14,992 nucleotides of DNA, from the NCBI GenBank assembly GCA_000435535.1, contig FR884564.1, forward strand, positions 103,629-118,620, written 5' to 3'. The position numbers were made by a program, and so were the translations under genes. Below the pieces are notes generated by a model. The model did not search any database. It was not told the origin of the DNA and saw only the letters and a list, made by a program, of their open reading frames with translations. Shown here in pieces: positions 1 through 7,991 of the stretch (position 1 is its first letter; each line of letters starts with the position of its first letter). This stretch comes from Clostridium sp. CAG:575 (GTDB lineage: Bacteria > Bacillota > Clostridia > TANB77 > CAG-508).

Positions 1-24
1 CTTTTTCTTTTTTAGGAGGCTAAA

Positions 25-942
25 ATGAAGATTGGAATTGATTTAGGTGGAAGTCATATTGCAATAGGTGTAATAGATAAAAATGGACAGATTATAGAAA
101 AATTTGAAAAAAGATTATTGGAAAAAGAAAAGAAAAATATAAAAAAATCAATTGAAGATTACATAGTAGAAAATACTAAAAATTTAATAAAAAAATATAA
201 AATAACAGAAATGGGTATTGCAATTCCAGGAACTATATCTAATGGAGTAATTGTTAAATCAGTGAATTTAGGACTAGAAAATTATAATATAGTAGAAGAG
301 CTAAAAGAAAAAATAAATATTCCAATAAAGTCTCAAAATGATGCAAAGTGTGCGGCAATTGCAGAAAGCGAATATGGATGTTTAAAAGAATACAAAAGAA
401 GTATATTTTTAACATTAGGTACTGGAATAGGTGGGGCTGTAATTATAGACGGAAAACTATTAGATACAGGAAATGTTCCAGGATGCGAGTTTGGACACAT
501 GATTATAGAAAAAAATGGAATACAATGTAATTGTGGAAAAAAAGGATGTTTTGAAAGATATGCATCAATGAAGGCTTTTAAAAACAACTTAAGAAAAGCA
601 TTAGGAGTAGATGAAACAACAAGAGGACAAGAACTATTAGACATAATAAGAAAAAGTGAAGATAATACAAAAGAACAAGAAAATGAAAAAAATAAAGAAA
701 TAAAAATAGTAATAGATGAATTTATAGATAATTTAAGTATAGGAATATCAAATCTAATAAATATATTTGAACCAGAAGCAATAGGAATAGGTGGAAGTTT
801 TGTATATTTTGAAGATGTTTTATTAGAAAAGTTAAAAGCAAATATACAAGAAAAAAATTATTTGTTTAACGAAAGGGAAAAATTAATAATATTACCAGCA
901 GTATTAGGAAATGATGCTGGAATCATAGGAAGTTGCACTTAA
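25..942 (+). CDS. ROK-family sugar kinase (glucokinase-like)
   Basis: A 305-residue cytoplasmic ROK kinase, expected to phosphorylate a hexose or amino-hexose with ATP. The N-terminal phosphate-binding loop is visible (DLGGSHIAIGVID, residues 6-18). The probable catalytic Asp is D106 in QNDAKCAA. A glycine-rich GTGIGGA segment follows. The ROK zinc site is complete: H158 plus C168, C170 and C175 in CNCGKKGCFE. Family members are usually 290-320 residues, so the gene is full length. An AGGAGG-type ribosome site (AGGAGGC, about 15-21) precedes the ATG. Residues 210-225 form a Lys/Glu-rich loop. The family is certain; the sugar cannot be read from sequence, so glucokinase, N-acetylglucosamine kinase and N-acetylmannosamine kinase all remain possible. 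The neighbouring transketolase half suggests a sugar-metabolism context. Confidence 0.93.
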   Translation: MKIGIDLGGSHIAIGVIDKNGQIIEKFEKRLLEKEKKNIKKSIEDYIVENTKNLIKKYKITEMGIAIPGTISNGVIVKSVNLGLENYNIVEELKEKINIPIKSQNDAKCAAIAESEYGCLKEYKRSIFLTLGTGIGGAVIIDGKLLDTGNVPGCEFGHMIIEKNGIQCNCGKKGCFERYASMKAFKNNLRKALGVDETTRGQELLDIIRKSEDNTKEQENEKNKEIKIVIDEFIDNLSIGISNLINIFEPEAIGIGGSFVYFEDVLLEKLKANIQEKNYLFNEREKLIILPAVLGNDAGIIGSCT

Positions 943-1050
943 AAGAAGACTAAATATATATTAAATAACATATGGAGAAAAAAATAAATTAGTAACTGTG
1001 TAAATTAATTTTTAGATTAATTTGTAGATTGCGAAAGGAATGAGATAAAA

Positions 1051-1983
1051 ATGGACTTAAATATAAGAAAAGCTACAAGAGAAAGTTATGGAGAAGCTTT
1101 ATTAGAATTAGGAAAAGAAAATAAAAATGTAGTAGTATTTGATGCTGATTTATCATCAGCTACAAAAACTAGTATATTTGCAAAAGAATTTCCTGAAAGA
1201 TTTTTTGATATGGGAATAGCAGAGCAAAATATGATGAGTACTGCGGCAGGAATGTCAACATGTGGAAAAATTCCATATGTAAGCACATTTGCAGTATTTG
1301 CAGCAGGAAGGGCATATGACCAAATAAGAAATAGCATATGTTATCCAAATTTAAATGTCAAAATTTGTGCAACACATGCAGGAATAACAGTAGGAGAAGA
1401 TGGTGCAACACATCAAATGATAGAAGATATATCATTAATGAGGACTGTACCTAATATGACAGTAATTTCTACTTCAGATGATACACAAACAAAATGGGCA
1501 GTAAAGGAAATAAGTAAAATACAAGGACCGGTATATCTAAGATTAGCTAGACTTGCAACACCAAAAATCTATGAAGAAAATCAAAAATTTGAAATAGGAA
1601 AAGCAGTTCAAATAGGAGATGGAATAGATGCAACAATATTTGCAACAGGAGTAACAGTAGCAGAAGCATTGAAAGCACAAGAAATATTAAAAGAAAAAGG
1701 AATAGAGATTAGAGTAGTTGACATTCATACAATAAAACCAATAGACAAAGAAATGATAATAAAATGTGCAAAAGAAACTAAAAGACTAATTTCAATAGAA
1801 GACCATAGCATTATAGGAGGAATAGGCTCAGCAATTTCAGAAGTATTAACAGAAGAATATCCAGCAAAGTTAGAAAGAATGGGAATAAAAGACACATTTG
1901 GAAAATCAGGAAAAGCAGAACAACTAATGCAATACTTTGGAATAACAGCAAAAGACCTGGAAGAAAAGTTGGCAGGGAAATAG
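1051..1983 (+). CDS. Transketolase, C-terminal subunit (split type)
   Basis: A 310-residue protein matching the second half of transketolase: a pyrimidine-binding domain (about 1-170) followed by the C-terminal transketolase domain (about 185-308). The conserved GIAEQNM segment places the cofactor-activating glutamate at E58, and the ATHAGITVGEDGATHQ block is typical of the family. In many Clostridia and Archaea transketolase is made as two polypeptides; the N-terminal half, which binds the thiamine diphosphate diphosphate group, should be a separate gene. It is not between this gene and the ROK kinase, so it must lie outside the window or upstream of the kinase. An AAAGGA ribosome site sits about 11 nt before the ATG. 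The last codons and the stop lie inside a direct repeat (1974-1987). A 1-deoxyxylulose-5-phosphate synthase-like half is less likely because the length and motifs fit transketolase. Confidence 0.9.
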   Translation: MDLNIRKATRESYGEALLELGKENKNVVVFDADLSSATKTSIFAKEFPERFFDMGIAEQNMMSTAAGMSTCGKIPYVSTFAVFAAGRAYDQIRNSICYPNLNVKICATHAGITVGEDGATHQMIEDISLMRTVPNMTVISTSDDTQTKWAVKEISKIQGPVYLRLARLATPKIYEENQKFEIGKAVQIGDGIDATIFATGVTVAEALKAQEILKEKGIEIRVVDIHTIKPIDKEMIIKCAKETKRLISIEDHSIIGGIGSAISEVLTEEYPAKLERMGIKDTFGKSGKAEQLMQYFGITAKDLEEKLAGK

Positions 1984-2024
1984 GGACGTTCCTTAAAATT
2001 CCCTTTTAAAAGGGAAATAGGGAC
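1974..2024. repeat. 14-bp direct repeat flanking an 18-bp palindrome
   Basis: The 14-mer AGGGAAATAGGGAC occurs at 1974-1987 and again at 2011-2024. Between them, at 1999-2016, is a perfect palindrome, TTCCCTTTTAAAAGGGAA. The first copy encodes the last residues and stop codon of the transketolase gene. The GGGACGTTCC string at 1983-1992 resembles intergenic repeat elements seen in many bacteria; that link is recalled, not tested. The element may act as a hairpin or be a remnant of a dispersed repeat. Confidence 0.6.
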
Positions 2025-2048
2025 AATCTTAAGTTTATAATAATGAAG

Positions 2049-2105
2049 ATACCATGTTTAGTAGAGAAGATAATAGAATTTTACTACTAAATATTGGTAT
2101 TTTTT
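2049..2105 (+). terminator. Rho-independent terminator after transketolase
   Basis: The 5' arm ATACCATGTTTAGTAG (2049-2064) pairs with CTACTAAATATTGGTAT (2084-2100), with a small internal bulge, and is followed by six T residues (2100-2105). The 3' arm can also pair with ATACCAATAT at 2111-2120, a perfect 10-bp stem over a 10-nt loop, so two hairpins compete for the same segment. Confidence 0.7.
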
Positions 2106-2204
2106 ATATTATACCAATATAGTGGATTTAAAATGCCTTGGATAGTGTCGATATACTTTTAGTATAACTGTCAAAAATTTCTAGTGAATTTTTTGTGAAA
2201 ACTA

Positions 2205-2233
2205 TTGCAAAATTTGGTGTTTATTGGTATGAT
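2205..2233 (+). promoter_or_regulatory. Promoter of the ftsEX cluster (extended -10)
   Basis: TTGCAA (2205-2210), 17-nt spacer, TATGAT (2228-2233), with a TG dinucleotide one base upstream of the -10 (2225-2226). The predicted start near 2240 gives an mRNA leader of about 130 nt before ftsE. The -10 overlaps the third copy of the 9-mer TATTGGTAT, which also occurs at 2092-2100 and inverted at 2111-2119. The rest of the gap from 2040 to 2371 is A-rich, with no gene seen. Confidence 0.65.
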
Positions 2234-2371
2234 TTAAAAGAGTAAAAATGTCGATAAATTGCAAAAAAATAAACAAATACAATTAACTATAAAACGACAA
2301 AAAGCAACAATAATAAAACTAAAAATAAATAATAAAACTTAAACAAATTAAGTGGAAGGTGAAAAATAAAA

Positions 2372-3058
2372 ATGATAGAATTTAGAAACGTATCAAAAAC
2401 ATATGATACAGGAACAAAAGCAGTAAAAAACGCCAACTTTGTAATAGAAAAAGGAGAATTTGCATTTTTAGTAGGAACATCAGGAAGTGGAAAATCGACA
2501 CTAATAAAACTAATATTAAAAGAAGAAGAACCAACATCTGGTAATATAATAATCAACGGAAAAGATACAACATTTTTAAAGCAAAGCAGAGTACCATATT
2601 TAAGAAGAAGTATGGGGGTTGTATTTCAAGACTTCAGATTATTACCAGATAAAACAGTATATGACAATGTAGCATATGCAATGTACATAGTAAGAGCAAC
2701 ACCAAGACACATAAGAAGACAAGTACCAATGGTATTATCATTAGTTGGACTAAGTGGAAAAGCTAAAATGTATCCAAACGAATTATCAGGAGGAGAACAA
2801 CAAAGAGTTGCGTTAGCAAGAGCATTAGTTAATAATCCATCAATGTTAATAGCAGACGAGCCTACTGGAAACTTAGATCCAGACACAGCTTGGGACATAA
2901 TGAATTTATTAAATGAAATTAATATGAGAGGAACAACAGTAGTAGTAGCAACACATGCAAAAGACATTGTTGATAAAATGAAAAAAAGAGTAATACACAT
3001 CAACAAAGGCGAAATCATAAGAGATGATAAAAAAGGTGGTTATGATTGTGAAATATAA
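2372..3058 (+). CDS. ftsE: Cell-division ABC transporter ATP-binding protein FtsE
   Basis: A 228-residue ABC ATPase with every motif in place: Walker A GTSGSGKST (35-43), a Q-loop around VFQDFR, the signature LSGGEQQR (138-145), Walker B ending in D162-E163, and the switch histidine H195. Length and the PTGNLD Walker B extension are typical of FtsE. It works with FtsX, encoded next, on the cytoplasmic face of the membrane. There ATP hydrolysis is transmitted through FtsX to activate a peptidoglycan hydrolase rather than to move a substrate. The ribosome site GGAAGGTG (2354-2361) lies 10 nt before the ATG. The gene overlaps ftsX by 11 nt or more, indicating translational coupling. It heads a cluster that continues to the S41 protease. 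Confidence 0.96.
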   Translation: MIEFRNVSKTYDTGTKAVKNANFVIEKGEFAFLVGTSGSGKSTLIKLILKEEEPTSGNIIINGKDTTFLKQSRVPYLRRSMGVVFQDFRLLPDKTVYDNVAYAMYIVRATPRHIRRQVPMVLSLVGLSGKAKMYPNELSGGEQQRVALARALVNNPSMLIADEPTGNLDPDTAWDIMNLLNEINMRGTTVVVATHAKDIVDKMKKRVIHINKGEIIRDDKKGGYDCEI

Positions 3059-3944
3059 TGTATTTGGATATTTAATAGGAGAAGGATTTAGTAACGTATT
3101 TAAAAATAAGAAATCTACAGGTGCATCACTTATGATTATGTGTGCAACAATGATTATTTTCGGAGTATTCTTAATGTTAGGAGAAAATATAAACCATTTT
3201 GTAGATGAAGTAAAATCAGAACAAGGATTTCAAGTGTTTTTAAAAACAGATGCAACAGACGAAGAAATAGAAGAAGTTGGAAATAAAATTAGAGCATTAG
3301 ATGGTGTAAGCACAATTGATAGAAAGTCAAAAGAAGATGCTTTAAACACAATGAAAGAAAGATTTGGAGAAAAATCAAGTCTACTTGATGGATTTAATTA
3401 TGAAAGATTTTCAGTATCTTATGTCATAACACTTACAGATTTAAGCAAAAGCACAGAAATACAAAACGAAATTTCGAAATTTGATAACATAAAAACAATT
3501 CAAAGTAGTAATCAAACAGTAGAAACTTTATTGAATTTAGCAAATGCAATTAGAATTATAACAGGAGTTATATTAATATTATTAGTAGTAATTTCAATTT
3601 TCATAATTTCAAATACAATAAAATTAACAGTACATGCTAGAAGAAAAGAAATATCAATAATGAAATATGTTGGAGCAACAAATAATTTTATACGTTGGCC
3701 ATTTATTGTAGAAGGTATGATTATCGGAGTTATAGCAAGTATCATCTCAATTGTTATTGTTGGTGGAGCTTATGGATTTATAGCAAAGCAAGCTGTAAAT
3801 GCAAACTTTATGCAAGTAATGAATATGAGCTTAGTAAGTTTACAAGACATGTTATCATCAATAATAATTGTATATATGTTATTAGGAATTGGAATAGGAG
3901 CTTTAGGAAGTGTTATCTCAATGAGAAAATATTTAAAAGTATAA
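3048..3944 (+). CDS. ftsX: Cell-division membrane protein FtsX
   Basis: Permease-like partner of FtsE with the FtsX layout: a short cytoplasmic N-terminus, TM1 (GASLMIMCATMIIFGVFLML), an extracellular loop of roughly 120 residues, then three TM helices near the C-terminus (IITGVILILLVVISIFIIS; FIVEGMIIGVIASIISIVI; MLSSIIIVYMLLGIGIGAL). The loop is the expected docking site for the coiled-coil hydrolases encoded just downstream. The start is uncertain. GTG at 3048 is preferred because AGGTGG (3034-3039) sits 8 nt upstream. ATG at 3042 is only 2 nt from that site, and ATG at 3024 lacks a good one. All three overlap ftsE. The family assignment is firm; the exact N-terminus is not. Confidence 0.93.
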   Translation: MKYNVFGYLIGEGFSNVFKNKKSTGASLMIMCATMIIFGVFLMLGENINHFVDEVKSEQGFQVFLKTDATDEEIEEVGNKIRALDGVSTIDRKSKEDALNTMKERFGEKSSLLDGFNYERFSVSYVITLTDLSKSTEIQNEISKFDNIKTIQSSNQTVETLLNLANAIRIITGVILILLVVISIFIISNTIKLTVHARRKEISIMKYVGATNNFIRWPFIVEGMIIGVIASIISIVIVGGAYGFIAKQAVNANFMQVMNMSLVSLQDMLSSIIIVYMLLGIGIGALGSVISMRKYLKV

Positions 3945-3957
3945 AGGAGTAAAAAAC

Positions 3958-5199
3958 ATGCGTAAAACTTTATGTATGGTTTTTATCTTACTGATATGTT
4001 TTGTTACAACTTTTACATATGCAGAAAATGAAGAAAATACAAATAATGTAGAAGAGAACACAACAACTTCAACAGATTTACAAACACAAAGAGAGCTATT
4101 AAAACAACAACTTGAACAAGCAACAGTTGATTTAGATACAATTCAAACTGATTTATCAGAAAATTTACAACAAATTCAAAAATTAGATGAAAAAATTTCA
4201 ACAGCAGAAGAAGAGTTAGCAGGGCAAGAAAGTAAGATAGAAGAATTAAGAAAATCAATAAGCAAAGTAGAAGAAGAACTTGATACTGTAACAGAAAAGT
4301 ATAATAAACAAAAAGACTTATTTGAACAAAGGATAGTAGCTGTTTATGAAGCTGGAGAAATACAATATTTAGATGTTTTACTAAAATCTACAAGTTTAAC
4401 AGATTTTATTTCTACATATTATCAAATTTCAGAAGTTGCACAAAGCGATGAAGAATTATTAGATGATATTGAGCAAAAAAAGAAAACAATAGATTTATCA
4501 AAAAGAAAATTAGAAAATGAAAAAAATTCATTAGCAGATATATTAGAAACACAAACAAGGTTAACAAGAACCTTACAAAATACAAAAATAATAAGAGAAA
4601 GTTTTATAACAAGGCTATCTGAAGAAGAACAAGAAAAACAAAAAGAAATAGATGATTATAATGCACAATATGAAGAAATAAATAGACAAATTATAGCATC
4701 TGTTATGGAAGGAATTGACTCTGAATACATAGGAGGAGAACTAGCATGGCCAGTTCCTGGTTATACTAGAATAACTTCAGAATATAAAATGAGAGTACAC
4801 CCAATAACAGGAGTATATAAATTACATACAGGTGTAGACATTTCTGCACCAATGGGAGCAAACTTTATTGCAGCAAATGATGGAGTGGTAATAAGAGCAG
4901 AAATGAATGGAGCATATGGAAATATGGTTGTAGTAGATCATGGTGGAGGAATATCTACATTATATGCACATGGTTCAGAAATATTAGTACAAGTAGGACA
5001 AACTGTAAAAAGAGGAGATGCTGTACTTAAAGTTGGTTCAACAGGATATTCAACAGGTGCACATGCACATTTTGAAGTGAGAATAAATGGTGTTACAACA
5101 AATCCGTTACCATATATTACAACAGGACTAATTCCAAGTGCTGATAATAATTCAAACGATAATCAGAATAATACAGTTGAAGAGAATACAACAAATTAA
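3958..5199 (+). CDS. Secreted coiled-coil LytM/M23 peptidase, EnvC/CwlO-like (first copy)
   Basis: A 413-residue exported protein: a signal peptide (about 1-22, ending TYA), a long Glu/Gln/Lys-rich coiled coil (about 40-250), and a LytM (M23) domain (about 262-390). The zinc ligands H290, D294 and H371 and the catalytic histidines H338 and H369 are all present, so unlike E. coli EnvC the domain should be an active endopeptidase cutting peptidoglycan cross-links. By position and architecture it is the likely FtsX-gated hydrolase; known analogues are PcsB and CwlO in Gram-positives, which use a different catalytic domain, and EnvC in E. coli. Its ribosome site AAAGGAG (3943-3949) overlaps the ftsX stop, 8 nt from the ATG, so the two genes are tightly coupled. 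The low-complexity Asn/Glu tail after residue 395 has no recognised role. Confidence 0.92.
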   Translation: MRKTLCMVFILLICFVTTFTYAENEENTNNVEENTTTSTDLQTQRELLKQQLEQATVDLDTIQTDLSENLQQIQKLDEKISTAEEELAGQESKIEELRKSISKVEEELDTVTEKYNKQKDLFEQRIVAVYEAGEIQYLDVLLKSTSLTDFISTYYQISEVAQSDEELLDDIEQKKKTIDLSKRKLENEKNSLADILETQTRLTRTLQNTKIIRESFITRLSEEEQEKQKEIDDYNAQYEEINRQIIASVMEGIDSEYIGGELAWPVPGYTRITSEYKMRVHPITGVYKLHTGVDISAPMGANFIAANDGVVIRAEMNGAYGNMVVVDHGGGISTLYAHGSEILVQVGQTVKRGDAVLKVGSTGYSTGAHAHFEVRINGVTTNPLPYITTGLIPSADNNSNDNQNNTVEENTTN

Positions 5200-5293
5200 A
5201 ATGAAACACTAAACGATATTAAATATATTGTTGAAAAGTAAACAAAAGATAGTTATTAGTCTAATATAAAAATAAATAAATGTGGAGGAACAT

Positions 5294-6562
5294 ATGAAAA
5301 ACATAGTTCAAAAAATAGTAGGAGTATTTTTAATAAGTATAATTTTATCGAGTACAAATGTGGCGTTAGCAGTAACACAATCAGAGTTAGATGCACAACA
5401 GAAAGAAATACAAAATCAAAAAAATCAACAAAATGAAAATGAGCAAAAACAAAAAGAAATAGAAGCACAAAAAAATAAAGTAGCACAAGAAAAATCGCAA
5501 ACGATGAAAGAAGTAGAAGAATTAGCCACACAAATAGGGTCATATGAAACTCAAATAGACGAGTTAGATTCAAAAATAAGTGATGCAAATACAAAAATAC
5601 AAGATGCTCAAGTAAAATTACAACAAGCAGAAAAAGACTATCAAAATCAACAAGATACATTAGAACAAAGGATTGTTGCAATGTATGAAGCAGGAGACGT
5701 ATCCTATTTAGATGTACTTTTAAGCTCTGAAAATATAACAGATTTAATTTCAAATTATTATTTGCTTTCAGAAGTAACAAAATGTGATCAAGAATTGCTA
5801 GAAGAAATTCAAAAGCAAAAAGAAGAAATAGAACAAGCAAAAAAAGAAATAGAGCAACAAAAAGCAGAATTAACAACAGCAAAAGCAAGTAAAGAAAGTG
5901 TATCTAGTCAATTAAAAAGTGCAAAAGCACAAAAAGATACTAAAGTTGCTAATTTATCAGCATCAGAAAAAGAACTTCAACAAGAAATAGAAGAATTACA
6001 AGCAGCAAATAGAAAAATAGCAAGTGATGTAGCAGCAGCAGACAAAAAATATAAACAACAATTAGAAGAGTTAAGAAAACAGCAACAAAATAATAATTCA
6101 AATAACGGAAATTCAGGAAACAACAATAGCATAGCTGGATCAGGATATTTTATAAAACCAATTAAAACAAGTACAAGTTTAATAACTGCAAATGGTTATT
6201 ATCCAGATGGAAGTTTCCATGGAGCAATAGACTATGCTGTAAGTAAAGGAACTCCAGTATATGCAGCAGCAGATGGAGTTGTATATTCAACAGCGAACTT
6301 ATCATATAGTTATGGAACATATGTAGTAATAAGACATACAAATGGATTACAATCATATTATGCACATGGTACAGCAGGTTCAATTTGTGTTACACCAGGG
6401 CAAATAGTAAAACAAGGTCAACAAATAATGCTAAGTGGAAGTACAGGACATTCAACAGGACCACATTTACACTTTGAAGTAAGAAAGTCACCATATAGTT
6501 ATAGCTATTCAGCAACTGCATATGGACAAGACTCAAGAGTTAACCCTGCAAATTATTTCTAG
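5294..6562 (+). CDS. Secreted coiled-coil LytM/M23 peptidase (second copy)
   Basis: A 422-residue paralogue of the preceding gene with the same plan: a signal peptide (ending VALA near residue 26), a coiled coil (about 30-260), an Asn/Gly/Ser linker (about 263-283) and a C-terminal LytM domain. Zinc ligands H309, D313 and H393 and catalytic H358 and H391 are intact. The central block around LEQRIVAMYEAGDVSYLD, continuing through DLISNYYLLSEV, closely matches FEQRIVAVYEAGEIQYLD and its continuation in the first copy, so the pair arose by tandem duplication. ATG 5294 is chosen because GGAGG (5284-5288) lies 5 nt upstream; an earlier in-frame GTG at 5282 would overlap that site. The LytM part has diverged more than the coiled coil. 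It could serve FtsEX at another growth stage or act independently. Confidence 0.92.
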   Translation: MKNIVQKIVGVFLISIILSSTNVALAVTQSELDAQQKEIQNQKNQQNENEQKQKEIEAQKNKVAQEKSQTMKEVEELATQIGSYETQIDELDSKISDANTKIQDAQVKLQQAEKDYQNQQDTLEQRIVAMYEAGDVSYLDVLLSSENITDLISNYYLLSEVTKCDQELLEEIQKQKEEIEQAKKEIEQQKAELTTAKASKESVSSQLKSAKAQKDTKVANLSASEKELQQEIEELQAANRKIASDVAAADKKYKQQLEELRKQQQNNNSNNGNSGNNNSIAGSGYFIKPIKTSTSLITANGYYPDGSFHGAIDYAVSKGTPVYAAADGVVYSTANLSYSYGTYVVIRHTNGLQSYYAHGTAGSICVTPGQIVKQGQQIMLSGSTGHSTGPHLHFEVRKSPYSYSYSATAYGQDSRVNPANYF

Positions 6563-6617
6563 GAATACATATTTCATCTAAAACAAGGAATGATGTTAAA
6601 TATTAATAATATAATAA

Positions 6618-6651
6618 AAGTAGTAAACTTTGAAAGATAAGCTTACTACTT
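6618..6651 (+). repeat. Inverted repeat upstream of the S41 protease gene
   Basis: AAGTAGTAA (6618-6626) pairs with TTACTACTT (6643-6651), and three further inner pairs follow one mismatch, giving a stem over an 8-nt loop. There is no T-run on the plus strand, so it looks like a leader or processing hairpin rather than a terminator. TTACTACTT recurs at 8673-8681 before the sigma-factor gene. Confidence 0.4.
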
Positions 6652-6672
6652 AAAACTATTATAAGGAAGGAA

Positions 6673-7893
6673 ATGATAGAATACATGGAAAAAGAAAGAA
6701 AATATAAAATTTATAAATGGATTATGATTATAGCATTAACAATTTTTATAACTTTTATGATTACATCTATTTCACTATACACATATTTTCTAAATAATCC
6801 AATAAATGCAAATGTATCAGCAACATCAACAAGTAAAAAAATAGCTGGAAACTTAGAAAAATACAGAGAAATAATCGATAAATATTATTTAGGAGAAGTA
6901 GACGAAAATAAATTAGAAGAAGGGGCAATAAAAGGTTATATTGAAGGCCTTGGAGACCCATATACAGAATATATATCAAAAGAAGATATGGAAGATTATT
7001 TAAATGATACAATGGGAAATTTTGTTGGAATTGGAATTTATATGGTAAAAAATACAACATATGACAAAATCCAAGTATTATCAACAATTAAAGATGGACC
7101 AGCAGAAAAAGCAGGAATACAAGCCGGAGATTTAATTGTATCAGTTGATGGAATAACATATACGGCAAGTGATATGACAACAGCTGCTAATAATATAAAA
7201 GGAGAAGCTGGAACAAAAGTAAATGTAGAAATACAAAGAGAAAATCAAATAATAAAATATGAATTAACAAGAGAAAAAGTAAAAGTAAATCCAGTAGAAG
7301 GAAAAGTTTTAGAAAATAATATCGGATATATACAATTTTCATCATTTGATGAGACAACAGCAGAAGACTTTAAAAATAAATTTGAAGAACTAAATAAAAA
7401 AGGTATAAAATCATTAATTATAGACTTACGTAATAATGGTGGAGGAATTGTAGATCAAGCCTTAGAAATAGCTGATTATATTACAGACAAAGATTCAGTT
7501 TTATTATACGAAGTTGATAAAACTAACAAAGAAACAGTTAAAAAAGCTCAAAATGACCCAATAATAAATATGCCAATAGTAATTTTAACAAATGAAAACA
7601 CAGCAAGTGCATCAGAAATATTAGCAGGAGCATTAAAAGATTTAGGAAAAGCAAAAACAGTAGGAACAACAACATATGGAAAAGGTGTTATTCAACAAAT
7701 ACTAAGGTTAAGTGATGGAAGTGGATTGAAAATAACAATAGAAGAATATCAAACTCCAAATAGAAACAAAATAAATAAAGTTGGAATAGAACCTGACGAA
7801 AAAGTAGAATTGCCAGATACTGTAACAAATATATTTAATGTAAAAGAAAATGAAGATACACAATTACAAAAAGCAATTGGGATGCTTAAATAA
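6673..7893 (+). CDS. Membrane-anchored PDZ / S41 C-terminal processing peptidase (CtpA-type)
   Basis: A 406-residue serine protease of family S41 with a single N-terminal TM segment (about 16-40), a helical region, a PDZ domain (about 110-195, including GPAEKAGIQAGDLIVSVDG) and the protease core. The catalytic serine is S312 in ENTASASEI and the general-base lysine is K337 in TYGKG, with Q341 completing the triad seen in CtpB. The domain should face outside the membrane. Such proteases cut C-termini of exported proteins; in Gram-positives some activate sporulation factors and others trim cell-wall hydrolases. Its place directly after two LytM hydrolases suggests that it processes or degrades one of them, which is inference. 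AGGA (6664-6667), 5 nt before ATG 6673, supports this start; ATG 6685 is the alternative. Confidence 0.93.
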   Translation: MIEYMEKERKYKIYKWIMIIALTIFITFMITSISLYTYFLNNPINANVSATSTSKKIAGNLEKYREIIDKYYLGEVDENKLEEGAIKGYIEGLGDPYTEYISKEDMEDYLNDTMGNFVGIGIYMVKNTTYDKIQVLSTIKDGPAEKAGIQAGDLIVSVDGITYTASDMTTAANNIKGEAGTKVNVEIQRENQIIKYELTREKVKVNPVEGKVLENNIGYIQFSSFDETTAEDFKNKFEELNKKGIKSLIIDLRNNGGGIVDQALEIADYITDKDSVLLYEVDKTNKETVKKAQNDPIINMPIVILTNENTASASEILAGALKDLGKAKTVGTTTYGKGVIQQILRLSDGSGLKITIEEYQTPNRNKINKVGIEPDEKVELPDTVTNIFNVKENEDTQLQKAIGMLK

Positions 7894-7916
7894 GTTGAAA
7901 ATCATAAAATTGAAAA

Positions 7917-7953
7917 AGATATAAATTTTATTATTCTCAAATTTAAATCTTTT
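7917..7953 (+). terminator. Weak AT-rich hairpin between the S41 gene and pgsA
   Basis: AGATATAAATTT (7917-7928) pairs with AAATTTAAATCT (7939-7950) with one mismatch, followed by TTT. The stem is almost purely A-T, so it may be a weak terminator or only chance in AT-rich DNA. Confidence 0.3.
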
Positions 7954-7991
7954 AAACAGACTTGCATTTTAGGAGAGGAAAGATATAAAAA

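Noticed and set aside
2043..2090. 15-codon reading frame over the terminator hairpin, a candidate leader peptide
   Set aside because: No ribosome site, no run of regulatory codons, and it lies after the transketolase gene inside its terminator.
2049..2120. Attenuator or riboswitch for ftsE from the competing hairpins
   Set aside because: The alternative stem forms only after the terminator stem is already made, and a separate promoter lies downstream at 2205, so control of ftsE by this pair is unlikely.
3024..3047. Earlier ATG starts for ftsX
   Set aside because: The best-placed ribosome site (AGGTGG, 3034-3039) points to GTG 3048; the earlier starts are kept only as alternatives.
5256..5888. 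Long Leu/Phe-rich minus-strand reading frame
   Set aside because: It is the complement of the Lys/Glu/Gln-rich coiled coil of the second LytM gene; its composition is an artefact and it has no ribosome site.
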